IMG/VR virus record: IMGVR_UViG_3300011253_000949
Span: 1 to 64,000 of that record
Length of the DNA stretch: 64,000 nucleotides
Source: a virus
Reading direction: 5' to 3' (one strand)
Shown here: positions 28,058 to 36,365 of the stretch, in pieces
Layout of the letters: the number at the start of each line of letters is the position of its first letter
How positions within the stretch are numbered: position 1 is the stretch's first letter
Made by a program: the position numbers and the translations under genes
The notes under the pieces: generated by a model
Databases searched by the model: none
The model's input: only the letters and a program-made list of their open reading frames with translations
Told to the model about the DNA's origin: nothing

Positions 28058-28312
28058 CTAATTTTTGAGTCTGTTTACGCCTGAATCCATGATCCCTGCG
28101 AACTCTTCAGCATCAAGATTGAACATGACATGCTCAACTGCTGATTCATCTTCAGGTGGGTATGGACCCAAGTAGGTAAGCATGGAGTGGGATTCGTGAT
28201 CACGACGGATACGCACATAGAGGCCAACGTCATCACCAGCTTTGTCTTGGAGAATGACTTCAAACAAAATTTGATATCCATCTACGACCTCAAGACGGGC
28301 AAATTTACTCAT
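28058..28312 (-). CDS. small replication-block protein, unknown
   Basis: Eighty-four residues, MSKFARLEVVDGYQILFEVILQ..., mixed alpha/beta and acidic toward the end (PPEDESAVEHVMFNLDAEEF). Good ribosome site AAAAGGAAC. Located between the primase and the ATPase, with only eight bases to the next gene, so in the same operon. No family recognised. Confidence 0.6.
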   Translation of the reverse strand: MSKFARLEVVDGYQILFEVILQDKAGDDVGLYVRIRRDHESHSMLTYLGPYPPEDESAVEHVMFNLDAEEFAGIMDSGVNRLKN

Positions 28313-28330
28313 AGTGGTTCCTTTTGAGAT

Positions 28331-28361
28331 TGCTGCTCCCTGCCAAAGTAGGACAGGCAGG
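28331..28361 (-). other. intergenic hairpin
   Basis: Ten-base perfect stem GCTCCCTGCC / GGCAGGGAGC with an 11-base loop, between the primase stop and the next start. No T-run follows, so more likely an RNA processing or stability element than a strong terminator. Confidence 0.45.
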
Positions 28362-28407
28362 GAGCGTTACAGAGACGTTCGAGGTAGGGTAGGAGCCCTC
28401 CCACCTA

Positions 28408-30558
28408 CTACGGCAGTCCCTGCAACCTTTTTGCGACTGTCACGAGGACAGTTCTACGCAACTCACTTTCGTCAAGCCCTTCGGAAAGCTTGCGATTGAA
28501 GTTGAGCACGCTTTGCTCAACCTCATTGTAGGTCATACCATTGTCCACGAGAGCCAGGGCGAACTTGATCAATTGGTTGCTACGATTGCCACTGGCGATA
28601 CGCTCAGCGAACCAACGCTCAAGATTGTCCAGAGACTCCAGCTTCACAAATTCCTTTTGGAACTGTTCATTCTTTGCTGTTTTGGGAACAAAGGGCAGGA
28701 CATCAAGAAGCCGATCAGTCGTGTTGTAATAGACGATCGCTTTATCGTTAGACATCCATTTGCGGGAACGCTGGTTCGCGCTTTCATCAACGGCAAATGG
28801 GAGCCACTTCACGATATTTTCCATGAAGTCGCGGTAGTCATCACGATCAAGCGAAAGCTCATAACTGATCGGCAGCATGATACGGAAACGGTTTTCTGCA
28901 TCCGTATGACGCTTTGTCGTGTAGGTCATGAACGTGTACTCTTTGAGGAGTTCATGAACCATGTCGATACGAACGCCACCATCAACATCCAACACAACCA
29001 TGTTGAAGCCTTGGATCACATTCTCTTCTGCCCGATGCTCTTTGACAAAAGCGTGATTTGCCCAATGGTATCCAGGCTCTGTGACGAGATTATGAAGCTG
29101 GTCAAAGGGTACACGCTCATGCCCATAGTTGTAGGCAAAGTCCGTGGAGTAAGAGACATCAATCTGATCCAATGAAGTCTCTTTGAGAGTGTCACCGGTA
29201 AAGAACTCGATGCCATCTACAAAGGTCTTTTTGAGGATGATGTGCTGACGGATGCCAAAGGCTGTTGCCAGGGTCATCATCTCAGAGCGTGCTGATGCGC
29301 TTGCCTTGTAGAAAGGTAGAGCTTCGTGGAGATCAGCATGCGTGACTTCTTGACCGCAGTTGGCAACGTAATGTGCCAGCTTCATGTAAGGTTTTTCACG
29401 GGTGAGAAGCTTTTGAAATGCTGCACCGGATTCTTCCACCAGCTTGATGGCAGAGTGAAGGTGAGACATTTCAATGGAGAAGCTTTCATCAATGAAGGCC
29501 AATGCGCCGGCCAACTTCATTGCTTTGAAGTAGCGGTGTGACATTTCTGTTTTACGGATCTCATCATAGAGAGGCAGTTCCTTAGCTGCACGCTCACACA
29601 AGATACGATATTGCAGACACTCGATGCCAACATCATCAGCCACATCCAAAGACCAGTTGAACTTGTCTGGAGTTGCCAGTGAGGTCAGATGGCTGGCCCA
29701 CTTAGCAGCCATCATTTCATTGGCTGGATTGATCAATGATGCGTAGATTTCTGCTGCAGATGCATCATTTGCTGCTGGTTCAGGATGACCCATGGCAAAG
29801 ATACAACGTCGTCCGTAACCAGTTTCGAGGAAAGAGTAGAAAGCATCCTCTGTGGTTCCACCATCCAAGAGCTTTGAAGGTGTACCAAACAGGAGCATGT
29901 TTGAGGGGGTTTTACCCTCAATTTCCTCATGTCGTTTGTTGTCGGCCGTGTTCTTTGTCAGCTTAGGCTTGATCATGCCCTGATCGTAAAGCTCAAGGTA
30001 TGTGTTGAGGACTTCGGTAGATCCAATCAGGTTGGATCCAATTTCATCGATCTGAAGGTTGATTGCACCGGCACCAGCCAACAAAAGTTTTTGCCGTACC
30101 TGTTTGATGGCAGGAGCTGAGCCACTGTCGAAGCTGTATGGGTAGGCACCGGTATCGTTGTACTCTTTTTGCAGACCAGTGAACTCATCTTTTTCATCAG
30201 TTTGCTTACGCACAGCACGCTTTGTGGCGATAGACCACATGTTGTTTTGAGCGATATCTGGCAGAGTATTTTCAACAAAGTTCTGACGGAACCCGTGCAC
30301 GATCTCATTCTCGAGAATACCCAGGGAGAAACCTTTGCCTGTGCCAGATGGTGACAGGGCCAGAGTGTAGGTGTTGACCGGTATGTTACCACGGTCTTTG
30401 GTGTTGATGGTGGTACGCATGGAAGAGGCAATGACGCTCAGAGAGTAAGCGACAATTACACGGAAAAAGGCCTTGTCGTTGTTCTGGGTCTTTGTCGATA
30501 GGACTTGCGTGATCTCTTCAATGGCATGGTGATGGGGAACTTGTTCAAGATCAAGCAT
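28408..30558 (-). CDS. primase/ATPase (N4 gp43-like)
   Basis: Seven hundred and sixteen residues from the ATG at 30558, whose ribosome site AGAAGGA lies in the end of the exonuclease gene; the ATG at 30609 would overlap more. N-terminal half has a P-loop ATPase (LSPSGTGKGFS, roughly residue 70) with FDSGSAPAIKQVRQKLLLAG and IDEIGS (Walker B-like). The C-terminal half carries an archaeo-eukaryotic primase-like pattern: NMVVLDVDGG (paired Asp) then FMTYTTKRH...NRFRIMLPI. It would synthesise primers at the fork. N4 gp43 is the equivalent primase. Confidence 0.75.
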   Translation of the reverse strand: MLDLEQVPHHHAIEEITQVLSTKTQNNDKAFFRVIVAYSLSVIASSMRTTINTKDRGNIPVNTYTLALSPSGTGKGFSLGILENEIVHGFRQNFVENTLPDIAQNNMWSIATKRAVRKQTDEKDEFTGLQKEYNDTGAYPYSFDSGSAPAIKQVRQKLLLAGAGAINLQIDEIGSNLIGSTEVLNTYLELYDQGMIKPKLTKNTADNKRHEEIEGKTPSNMLLFGTPSKLLDGGTTEDAFYSFLETGYGRRCIFAMGHPEPAANDASAAEIYASLINPANEMMAAKWASHLTSLATPDKFNWSLDVADDVGIECLQYRILCERAAKELPLYDEIRKTEMSHRYFKAMKLAGALAFIDESFSIEMSHLHSAIKLVEESGAAFQKLLTREKPYMKLAHYVANCGQEVTHADLHEALPFYKASASARSEMMTLATAFGIRQHIILKKTFVDGIEFFTGDTLKETSLDQIDVSYSTDFAYNYGHERVPFDQLHNLVTEPGYHWANHAFVKEHRAEENVIQGFNMVVLDVDGGVRIDMVHELLKEYTFMTYTTKRHTDAENRFRIMLPISYELSLDRDDYRDFMENIVKWLPFAVDESANQRSRKWMSNDKAIVYYNTTDRLLDVLPFVPKTAKNEQFQKEFVKLESLDNLERWFAERIASGNRSNQLIKFALALVDNGMTYNEVEQSVLNFNRKLSEGLDESELRRTVLVTVAKRLQGLP

Positions 30559-31513
30559 GCTCGTATCTATCCTTCTGGCTACATATGGGGAAAGCTGGGC
30601 AGTATGCACATGCTTTCACTTTGCCGTTGACTGTGATGACAATGCCTTTGCCTTTTTCAGCACAAAAACGATTAGCCTCGTTGATGTCGTCAAAGTTCTT
30701 GGTGGCACGTCCTGAGATTTTGGATGGGTCAGAGAAGTATTTGTAGACAGGAGCACTGCGCCACAGTTCAGCATCGGTACACTCAGGCAGGGATTCCTCT
30801 GGGAGCTCTGCAGAGGCCTCTAGATGGCGAAGTCTGGTTTTGATCCAGGCTTCCGTCTCAGAGAGGGACATGAGCTCTACACGGTGCTCCAGGACTCTCT
30901 GTTGAGGGTAATTGGGGTTCTGCTTAGATTGTGCACGTGACCAGTCTGTGAAGATGAACTGAATGTTGATGTGATCTTCGGTAATCTTGTCTTGATGGAT
31001 CCACCGATAGATTGAACCCTGCAGACAGTAATCTTCGTCTTTGGATCCAAGCATCCAGCTGTATACGGATGTGGATTTGAAGTCCTGCAATGTGCCTTCA
31101 AGCACCATGTCGAACTTACCAGACAAAGTGTATCCCATAATTTGACGGGAACCACGTTGCTCCAGCCAAATGGGAATCTCACCTTCTACAAGGTCGGTTG
31201 GATTGATTTTGACCTTTTCGATCAGAGACTGTGGATAGCCGAGTTTGCGTAAAGAGCTGGCGTAGTCATGAATCCAAGCTTTCTCAATCCCATCGTGAAT
31301 GGTGTGACCAAGGCGGGATGCAATGAAGTCTGATACATCGGGGGTTTGACGTGCTTCAGGAGAGAGACGCTCTCGAAGCAAGATCTGACGCACTGGTTTG
31401 AGAAGAGCAGTGGCTGAGATAGACTTACCTTCGGGGAAGAAGTCATATCCGTCAGCAGCAAGCCAGACAGCCAAAGGCAAAGAAATTCCACTGATATTGG
31501 TAATCTGTGCCAT
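30551..31513 (-). CDS. PD-(D/E)XK exonuclease, RecB/Cas4-like (N4 gp42 position)
   Basis: Three hundred and twenty residues. Contains GKFDMVLEGTLQDFKSTS, the motif II-III pattern (D...DxK) of RecB-family nucleases, followed by CLQGSIYRWI (motif QxxxY-like) and a C-terminal Cys cluster CAYCPAFPIC that may hold an iron-sulfur or zinc site, as in Cas4/AddB-type enzymes. Likely host-DNA degradation or recombination. Stop overlaps the primase start (ATGCTTGA). Preceded by a CA-rich leader. Confidence 0.7.
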   Translation of the reverse strand: MAQITNISGISLPLAVWLAADGYDFFPEGKSISATALLKPVRQILLRERLSPEARQTPDVSDFIASRLGHTIHDGIEKAWIHDYASSLRKLGYPQSLIEKVKINPTDLVEGEIPIWLEQRGSRQIMGYTLSGKFDMVLEGTLQDFKSTSVYSWMLGSKDEDYCLQGSIYRWIHQDKITEDHINIQFIFTDWSRAQSKQNPNYPQQRVLEHRVELMSLSETEAWIKTRLRHLEASAELPEESLPECTDAELWRSAPVYKYFSDPSKISGRATKNFDDINEANRFCAEKGKGIVITVNGKVKACAYCPAFPICSQKDRYEHA

Positions 31514-31531
31514 GGTGTCTGGCTCCTGTTT

Positions 31532-31557
31532 TGGTGTGGTTTAGAGTGGTGTGGTTT
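31532..31557 (-). promoter_or_regulatory. CA-rich leader repeat, copy 6
   Basis: Minus strand reads AACCACACCACTCTAAACCA and then CACCAAAA, directly before the ribosome site AGGAGCC of the exonuclease gene. Confidence 0.5.
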
Positions 31558-31558
31558 A

Positions 31559-31861
31559 TTATACGCTGACGCAAACTGGCTCTTCATAGATGACTTGAGC
31601 TGACTCACCTGCCAAAGCGAAGTAGGCAGCACCATCAACATAATCATCCAAGTTGAGCATGCCCTGACGTGCACGAGACATCTTCAGGATAGCCATGAAC
31701 ATCCATCCTTGGGTCTCATTGAGGTATGTTCCGTTGAGCGCATTGAAAGCATCTACGGCCGCAGCCATAGAGCGTTCAGCTTTGCCTTCATCATCACGTT
31801 GAGAAGCGCGATCGGCAATGGCATCACGGGCAGTCTCCAAAATATCAGGAGCTTTTTGCAT
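31559..31861 (-). CDS. DUF6378-like phage protein
   Basis: One hundred residues. The pattern APDILETARDAIADRASQRDDEGKAERSM... then GWMFMAILKMSRARQG...LDDYVDGAAYFALAGE is that of a family often seen in tailed phages and believed to be all-helical, related to the MazG-like/all-alpha NTP-PPase fold (family recognised by eye). Function unverified. Starts within the end of the upstream gene, ribosome site CGGAGG. Confidence 0.6.
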   Translation of the reverse strand: MQKAPDILETARDAIADRASQRDDEGKAERSMAAAVDAFNALNGTYLNETQGWMFMAILKMSRARQGMLNLDDYVDGAAYFALAGESAQVIYEEPVCVSV

Positions 31862-32150
31862 GAAATGCCTCCGGCTTCATGTGACCCAGGTAAGGGAAGT
31901 TTTCAAAGACGGTGTCTTTCACATCTGTCTTGGGAATGCCTGTCTCTGTCTCAAGACGAGAGAGAGCAGCATTGTGGGTATCACGAAGAACCTGTTGGGT
32001 AATTTCAGGCGTCTCCAACTCAAGCAAAACGTTCAGGGTACGTTCTTTGAGAACCTCATCTTTTGTGTAGATGACCTTAACGGCTGCCAAAAAGAAATGA
32101 GATTTGGAAGAGCCTTTACGGGGCTTTGGGTTACGGTGGTCGTCAAGCAT
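31845..32150 (-). CDS. unknown protein of the replication operon
   Basis: One hundred and one residues, charged and helical (LKERTLNVLLELETPEITQQ). Overlaps the next gene by 17 bases; ribosome site AAGGAACC. Downstream of the polymerase C-terminal gene and an RyR-domain gene. No family recognised. Confidence 0.55.
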   Translation of the reverse strand: MLDDHRNPKPRKGSSKSHFFLAAVKVIYTKDEVLKERTLNVLLELETPEITQQVLRDTHNAALSRLETETGIPKTDVKDTVFENFPYLGHMKPEAFHAKSS

Positions 32151-32161
32151 ATGCTGGTTCC

Positions 32162-32518
32162 TTATTTAATGACAGCATGAACGATGCAGCGAAACAATGC
32201 ATCTTTGGTTTGCTGGATTTTTGGCAACTGATCGAATGGAACGATGCAGGGGTGTGTAGGTGGCATAGCTTCAGGATTTTTCTCTTTACCATACACCCAA
32301 CCCTCTGAAATCTTCTGGGCCATCCAGTTATTATGTGATGCACTGTCGTCAGCGTCTGGGTTGTCAATGTGAAACTGAACACCATTCAAGGCGCTAATCT
32401 GTTGCCAAACAGGAGCTTCCTCCCATGTTGGTTGGTTCATATCACCGTTTGCAGCGCACCATGCACGATTTGCCTCATGAGCAACCATGGCTGCGTAAAG
32501 ATGGTTTTTGGGAGTCAT
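32162..32518 (-). CDS. RyR-domain protein
   Basis: One hundred and eighteen residues from ATG 32518 (ribosome site AAGGAAAT). The segment HNNWMAQKISEGWVYGKEKN followed by PEAMPPTHPCIVPFDQLPKIQQTKDALF is the hallmark of the RyR domain (Pfam PF02026), found in ryanodine receptors and in many phage and bacterial proteins. It is thought to bind nucleotide-like ligands, but the role in phages is unknown. Lies directly after the polymerase C-terminal gene. Confidence 0.75.
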   Translation of the reverse strand: MTPKNHLYAAMVAHEANRAWCAANGDMNQPTWEEAPVWQQISALNGVQFHIDNPDADDSASHNNWMAQKISEGWVYGKEKNPEAMPPTHPCIVPFDQLPKIQQTKDALFRCIVHAVIK

Positions 32519-32534
32519 ATAAAATTTCCTTGTG

Positions 32535-33283
32535 CTATGCTGCTTCAGAGACAAGGTCTCGGATACTGTCTTCCGAAGCATGATTTGGCAACTCAATTTC
32601 TTGAGCCCAGGTGGGGTAGAAGATGCTCAAGTTACCGCCAAGCTTGACAGTATCATGTGCAATATCAGGGTGTTCTTGCCACTGAACAGCCTTGACCAGA
32701 TGTTTATTCACATACTGCAAGATCTCAATATCATCAGGGATCAGATAATATTGCGCATCATGGATGTGAGCGATCGGTCGGATCTGTAGTCTGTGTTTGC
32801 CTGCACGGACTGTCTTCATGAATTCAGAAGCAGCTCGTGTGTTGAGCAAGCACCAAGATTGACCCAAAGCATTACCGGCAGTACGGCCTTCGGCCTCTGC
32901 CTCATAGGGTGTTGCAGAATTACCGCGGATAACTTGGTGGAGCAATGGTGTGCGAACACGCAAACCAAAGGCAGCACTAACATAGCCTGTACGTGAGGCT
33001 TCATCGAGCTTGGTTGCTACCCACTCATCACTCACTTTGTAGAGCTCGTGATATTTGTGCTCGATCTGCTGAGCGACAACTTTAGAGAAGCCACCTTTTG
33101 CCATCAGGGTGATGTAGGTTCCTTGGTAAGTTCATTTCTCTCATCCCCCCCCTAGTTTACTAGGGGGGGTCAGAGAGTGAGAGCGAAGGTTGGCATCTTG
33201 CTCTCTTGGCGCTCCTCTGAATACAATGTTTTAGTTGAATTAACCCGTTCTTTGTCATGACGTAAAACAGAAATTTCAGTCAC
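32535..33283 (-). CDS. DNA polymerase C-terminal part with 47-nt bypass gap
   Basis: Coding sequence is the join of 33283..33176 and 33128..32535 on the minus strand (233 residues). The first part reads VTEISVLRHDKERVNST...SEERQESKMPTFALT and the second YQGTYITLMAKGG...; together they restore family-A motif B (R-Q-x-x-K-x-P-T-F-A-L-T-Y-Q-G). Motif C is IHDAQYY. The zero frame hits TGA one codon after the ACT at 33178, and the downstream frame has TGA immediately before the ACT at 33131, so ordinary frameshifting cannot join them. Proposed start is GTG 33283, four bases after the HNH stop (termination-reinitiation). Starting at ATG 33104 instead would lose motif B and so polymerase activity. 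Confidence 0.8.
33129..33178 (-). other. putative translational bypass (byp-like) element in DNA polymerase
   Basis: A 47-nt out-of-frame insertion (33129-33175) follows the ACT codon at 33178-33176 and ends with a second ACT (33131-33129). In between are CTC, TGA, then a 10-bp hairpin with seven C:G pairs, TAG/CTA and a TAAA loop (33169-33146), then a GAGAG stretch resembling the internal Shine-Dalgarno that guides landing in T4 gene 60. Removing exactly 47 nt gives a seamless motif B. Matched take-off and landing codons, nearby stop, hairpin and size all parallel the 50-nt T4 gene 60 gap. Confidence 0.75.
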
Positions 33284-33284
33284 T

Positions 33285-33884
33285 TCACTTATGGTTTGGT
33301 TGATTTTTAGCACCATTTATCCTCGCTCTTTGTACGCGTTGAAAACGTAGGGACTCATTTAAATCTCCTTCAATGCCTAGCTCTTTTGCCATGCGTCTAA
33401 GTTTTACAGACAGGTAAGGAACTTTATACGGAACACGTTGTGAAAGTGACCAATACGATTCTCCATTAATGACAGATTGCAAGCAGTCAAAGAATTCATC
33501 TTTGGTCATTCGATTGGTGTATGTCCGTAGTCCAGTATCGGCAGCATGTTGGCTGTTACCTGAAGAGTTTACCCACTCAAGATTGTGTGTTGAGTTATCA
33601 AAACGGTTCCCATTTTTATGGTTAACTTCAGACAATCCTAGAGAATTTGGGATGTGGGCTTCAGCCACTAAACGATGGACGTAGTGTGATGTGCCTTTCC
33701 CATATTTCCACAAACTGACCTGAAGATATTCAACTTGTTTATTTGAAGAAGGACGCAAAATTTTGCCTTTAAAGGGATAGATGGATCCATCACGTCCTAA
33801 TGTTGACCGATCTACTGAACGTACCGTACCAAGCGTAGAGACTTCGTACAGCCCTTCATAATTAACTACCGGTAAGTAGCTCAT
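33285..33884 (-). CDS. NUMOD4-HNH homing endonuclease splitting the DNA polymerase gene
   Basis: One hundred and ninety-nine residues. An N-terminal NUMOD4 pattern (YLPVVNYEGLYEVSTLGTVRS) is followed by the HNH core VHRLVAEAHIPN...EVNHKNGNRFDNSTHNLEWV and a C-terminal DNA-binding region. The ATG lies inside the last codons of the polymerase N-terminal gene (overlap 23 bases) and the TGA lies four bases before the proposed start of the C-terminal part, so the ORF fills the insertion and leaves no room for an intron core. Insertion boundaries share AGT. Analogous to T4 MobE, which split a topoisomerase gene. Confidence 0.85.
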   Translation of the reverse strand: MSYLPVVNYEGLYEVSTLGTVRSVDRSTLGRDGSIYPFKGKILRPSSNKQVEYLQVSLWKYGKGTSHYVHRLVAEAHIPNSLGLSEVNHKNGNRFDNSTHNLEWVNSSGNSQHAADTGLRTYTNRMTKDEFFDCLQSVINGESYWSLSQRVPYKVPYLSVKLRRMAKELGIEGDLNESLRFQRVQRARINGAKNQPNHK

Positions 33885-35874
33885 ACAGTTCTGCTCCTTT
33901 CATTGATTTGCCCAGATACTCTACATCCTCGTCAGAGTGGAAGTAAATGTTGGTGTTACCTACTTTCGCTTTATAGCAAGTTGCATTTTCAGGGGCTATT
34001 TCGATATCAGGCATACGCTCAGCAAAGTAAGACTGAGCTCTCAGACAGTGTCCGTCAAACCCATCCAAGTAGACTTTTAGCTTGTTAGGATCTTTGGTCG
34101 TGAGAGCGGAGATCATGTCTTCGAGAGAGTTGAAATCCAATCCAATCATGAGCCAACCGTCAGGAGCAGTGAAGCAGCTCTTGATCAGCTTGGCATACTT
34201 GGTTCCTGTGGCAGGAATGGTTTGAAGGTTTGGATTTGAAGAGCTCAGTCGACAGGAAACCGTACCACCCAGGTTGAAGTTACCGAAGAGGTAATGGCAT
34301 CCATCTGGACCTTCTACAGCACTCTCCAACGCAGGGATGAAGGTGGTGTAGATTTTGTCCACTGATTTGTAATCCAACAGAGCATTGATGAGATCAATGA
34401 TGTGAGAATCTTCAGTGTAGGCTTTGAGCTTTTCAAGCACTTCAGCTTTGGTGGCTGGTTGTTTGGTTTTGGTTCTTTCAATGACCGGTAGACCAAGATG
34501 TTCATGCAGAAGGTTCTGCAGCTGATCTGGACTGTTGGGATTGAATTTGTCGGGGTAGTCAGCCAGAACAACACGCTTGATTTTAAGCTCATTGTTCCGC
34601 TTCTCTACCCACTTTTCAGCAAGCATGTAGGTGAAATCTTGGATGTGCTGTTCTTGATAGATACGCTCAAGTGCACTGTCTCGATCCACCTCCAAAAGAA
34701 CCTTGGCCTGAGCCACTTGGTTCATATCGATAGACATACCTGTCAGCTGCATTTGGATGATGTCGATGATTGCTGGCTTGAAGATCTCTTCGTAGAGTTC
34801 CAGCTGATCATCTGCCACCATCTTATCCCACCACTTATGGTACACGTACCACGTGGAGCATGCGTCGATGAGATTGTACTCAAGCAACTCTGGCAAAGGT
34901 ATCTTGGTGATGTCCTTGATCTCTTCAACGGCATAGTTGCCGGCAAACTCTTGAGCCTGATCTTTGAGACCCAGCTTGTTACCGGCACAAGTGTTGGTGG
35001 CGAGATAGGAGATGAGCTTGGTATCATGCCAATTTGAGAGCATGATCTCGAGACCATTGAGCAGACCTTTGGTATCTATCAAATGCTCCATGAAGAGCTG
35101 GTAGATTAAGACTGTGGCATCGTAGCTGATGTTGTGAAACAGGAGAGGTTGCTCAAACTCACAAAAGAATTTGACGAGGAGTTTGCGTACAGCCTCACCA
35201 TGAATTCCCATGTCGATGGCAAAGGCAATGCCTTCATGTTGGTTCCAAGCAAAGCTGATGGTGCCAAGACCTGCACTGTAGTGCTTGAGAGAAAAGGCCT
35301 CAATATCACAGGCCAAAGGACATTGCATGTCCATAAGCTTCTGGAGCCATACAGCGATGTCAGCAGGGGTGTGAGGGTACTCAGCAGTCTTGAGGATGTC
35401 ATGCCCTGGTTCTTGGTAGGTGCCTTTCATATGGCTCCACAGAGCGTCTAATGCAGAGGCAATACGTACCCGGGTAGGTGTCGGGTTGTAGAAGACCTGA
35501 CGGTAGTTTGGCACAAAGATGACATTGAACTGACCAGCCATGCTGGCAGGGAACTTGTTTGGAAGGACGTAGCCAAGATAGGGATCTACCTTAGCCACGC
35601 CTACCAGAGTCTTGAAGTAATCGCTGTCAGTGACAAGGATGTACTTGGTGTCGATCTCACTGAGCAATTCGAGCATGTCAGTGAGAAAGACTTTCTGATC
35701 AACTACCTTGGTTTTCTTGCCAGTTGTGTAGAGCTGGTAAGCAATGACATCTTCAGGATCGATGAGAGAAGGGTCGAGGTACTCTTTGGTCATACCTGCA
35801 CTATCAAGCTTGGGAGCCAAAATGCAGATGGGGTAGGTTGAGTTCTCGTGATCTGTAAATGTCTGGAAGTCCAT
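33862..35874 (-). CDS. DNA polymerase N-terminal part, family A (N4 gp39-like)
   Basis: Six hundred and seventy residues. Proofreading exonuclease motifs: ACDIEAFS (Exo I, about residue 190), FHNISYDATVLI (Exo II), YNLIDACSTWYVY (Exo III). Then TVSCRLSSSNPNLQTIP and polymerase motif A LDFNSLEDMI (about 580). It ends artificially at ELLTGS by running into the HNH insertion; the natural protein continues as SEVTEISVLRHD... in the next ORF. With the C-terminal part the total is about 900 residues, close to N4 gp39. Start overlaps the preceding stop (TAATG). Confidence 0.88.
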   Translation of the reverse strand: MDFQTFTDHENSTYPICILAPKLDSAGMTKEYLDPSLIDPEDVIAYQLYTTGKKTKVVDQKVFLTDMLELLSEIDTKYILVTDSDYFKTLVGVAKVDPYLGYVLPNKFPASMAGQFNVIFVPNYRQVFYNPTPTRVRIASALDALWSHMKGTYQEPGHDILKTAEYPHTPADIAVWLQKLMDMQCPLACDIEAFSLKHYSAGLGTISFAWNQHEGIAFAIDMGIHGEAVRKLLVKFFCEFEQPLLFHNISYDATVLIYQLFMEHLIDTKGLLNGLEIMLSNWHDTKLISYLATNTCAGNKLGLKDQAQEFAGNYAVEEIKDITKIPLPELLEYNLIDACSTWYVYHKWWDKMVADDQLELYEEIFKPAIIDIIQMQLTGMSIDMNQVAQAKVLLEVDRDSALERIYQEQHIQDFTYMLAEKWVEKRNNELKIKRVVLADYPDKFNPNSPDQLQNLLHEHLGLPVIERTKTKQPATKAEVLEKLKAYTEDSHIIDLINALLDYKSVDKIYTTFIPALESAVEGPDGCHYLFGNFNLGGTVSCRLSSSNPNLQTIPATGTKYAKLIKSCFTAPDGWLMIGLDFNSLEDMISALTTKDPNKLKVYLDGFDGHCLRAQSYFAERMPDIEIAPENATCYKAKVGNTNIYFHSDEDVEYLGKSMKGAELYELLTGS

Positions 35875-36365
35875 TAGAAGAGCATCCTGCTTGCTAGGTA
35901 ATGATCAATGACCCGAAGCGTTGTTGACTCATAGCTATGAAGTTTCATAGGCATGTCGATCAACGTGTACGCTTCAGGTCGGGTGCGTGGAAAGTCAGCG
36001 ATGACAGGGAGAAACTGCATGACTGTATCAGGAAGTGCATCACGCAAATCTTGATAACCTGTGCAGGGAGCCAACAGAGTTTTCAGGCCTTGTTTTAGGA
36101 TGAGTTCATCCCGCTCTAAAGCAAGCTTTTCTGTATGTGCATCAAACGCATCTTGGAAGATGGAAGGATGTGCTGGCACCTTACGAGCAAGAGCCCGCGA
36201 TACACCTGTGAGTTGGCTATAAAACCTACCAGATACCAGAAAATCGGTGTTTCCTGTCAAAGCGTGCTGTTTGTCATGGAGCTTATCAATCTCATCATCA
36301 CTCCTGGAGACGGATCTTCGCATCAGCTTTTCGATAAGATCAGTGATAAATTCTGAGACAGTCAT
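35874..36365 (-). CDS. replication-block protein (N4 gp38 position)
   Basis: One hundred and sixty-three residues between helicase and polymerase genes, with four-base overlaps on both sides, so part of one translation chain. Mostly helical, no recognised motif. Position equals N4 gene 38, whose role is unknown. Confidence 0.6.
   Translation of the reverse strand: MTVSEFITDLIEKLMRRSVSRSDDEIDKLHDKQHALTGNTDFLVSGRFYSQLTGVSRALARKVPAHPSIFQDAFDAHTEKLALERDELILKQGLKTLLAPCTGYQDLRDALPDTVMQFLPVIADFPRTRPEAYTLIDMPMKLHSYESTTLRVIDHYLASRMLF

Noticed and set aside
33146-33169. Strong GC hairpin read as a transcription terminator
   Set aside because: It has no T-run on the minus strand and lies inside the polymerase coding region between two halves of motif B; the bypass explanation accounts for it better.
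33129-33178. Simple -1/+1 frameshift joining the polymerase frames
   Set aside because: The upstream frame is closed by TGA at 33172 and the downstream frame by TGA at 33134, leaving 38 bases with no overlap of the two open frames.
33285-33884. Group I intron around the HNH gene in DNA polymerase
   Set aside because: The HNH ORF covers the whole insertion and overlaps both exons; no P3/P7-like core is visible, unlike the RNAP2 introns.
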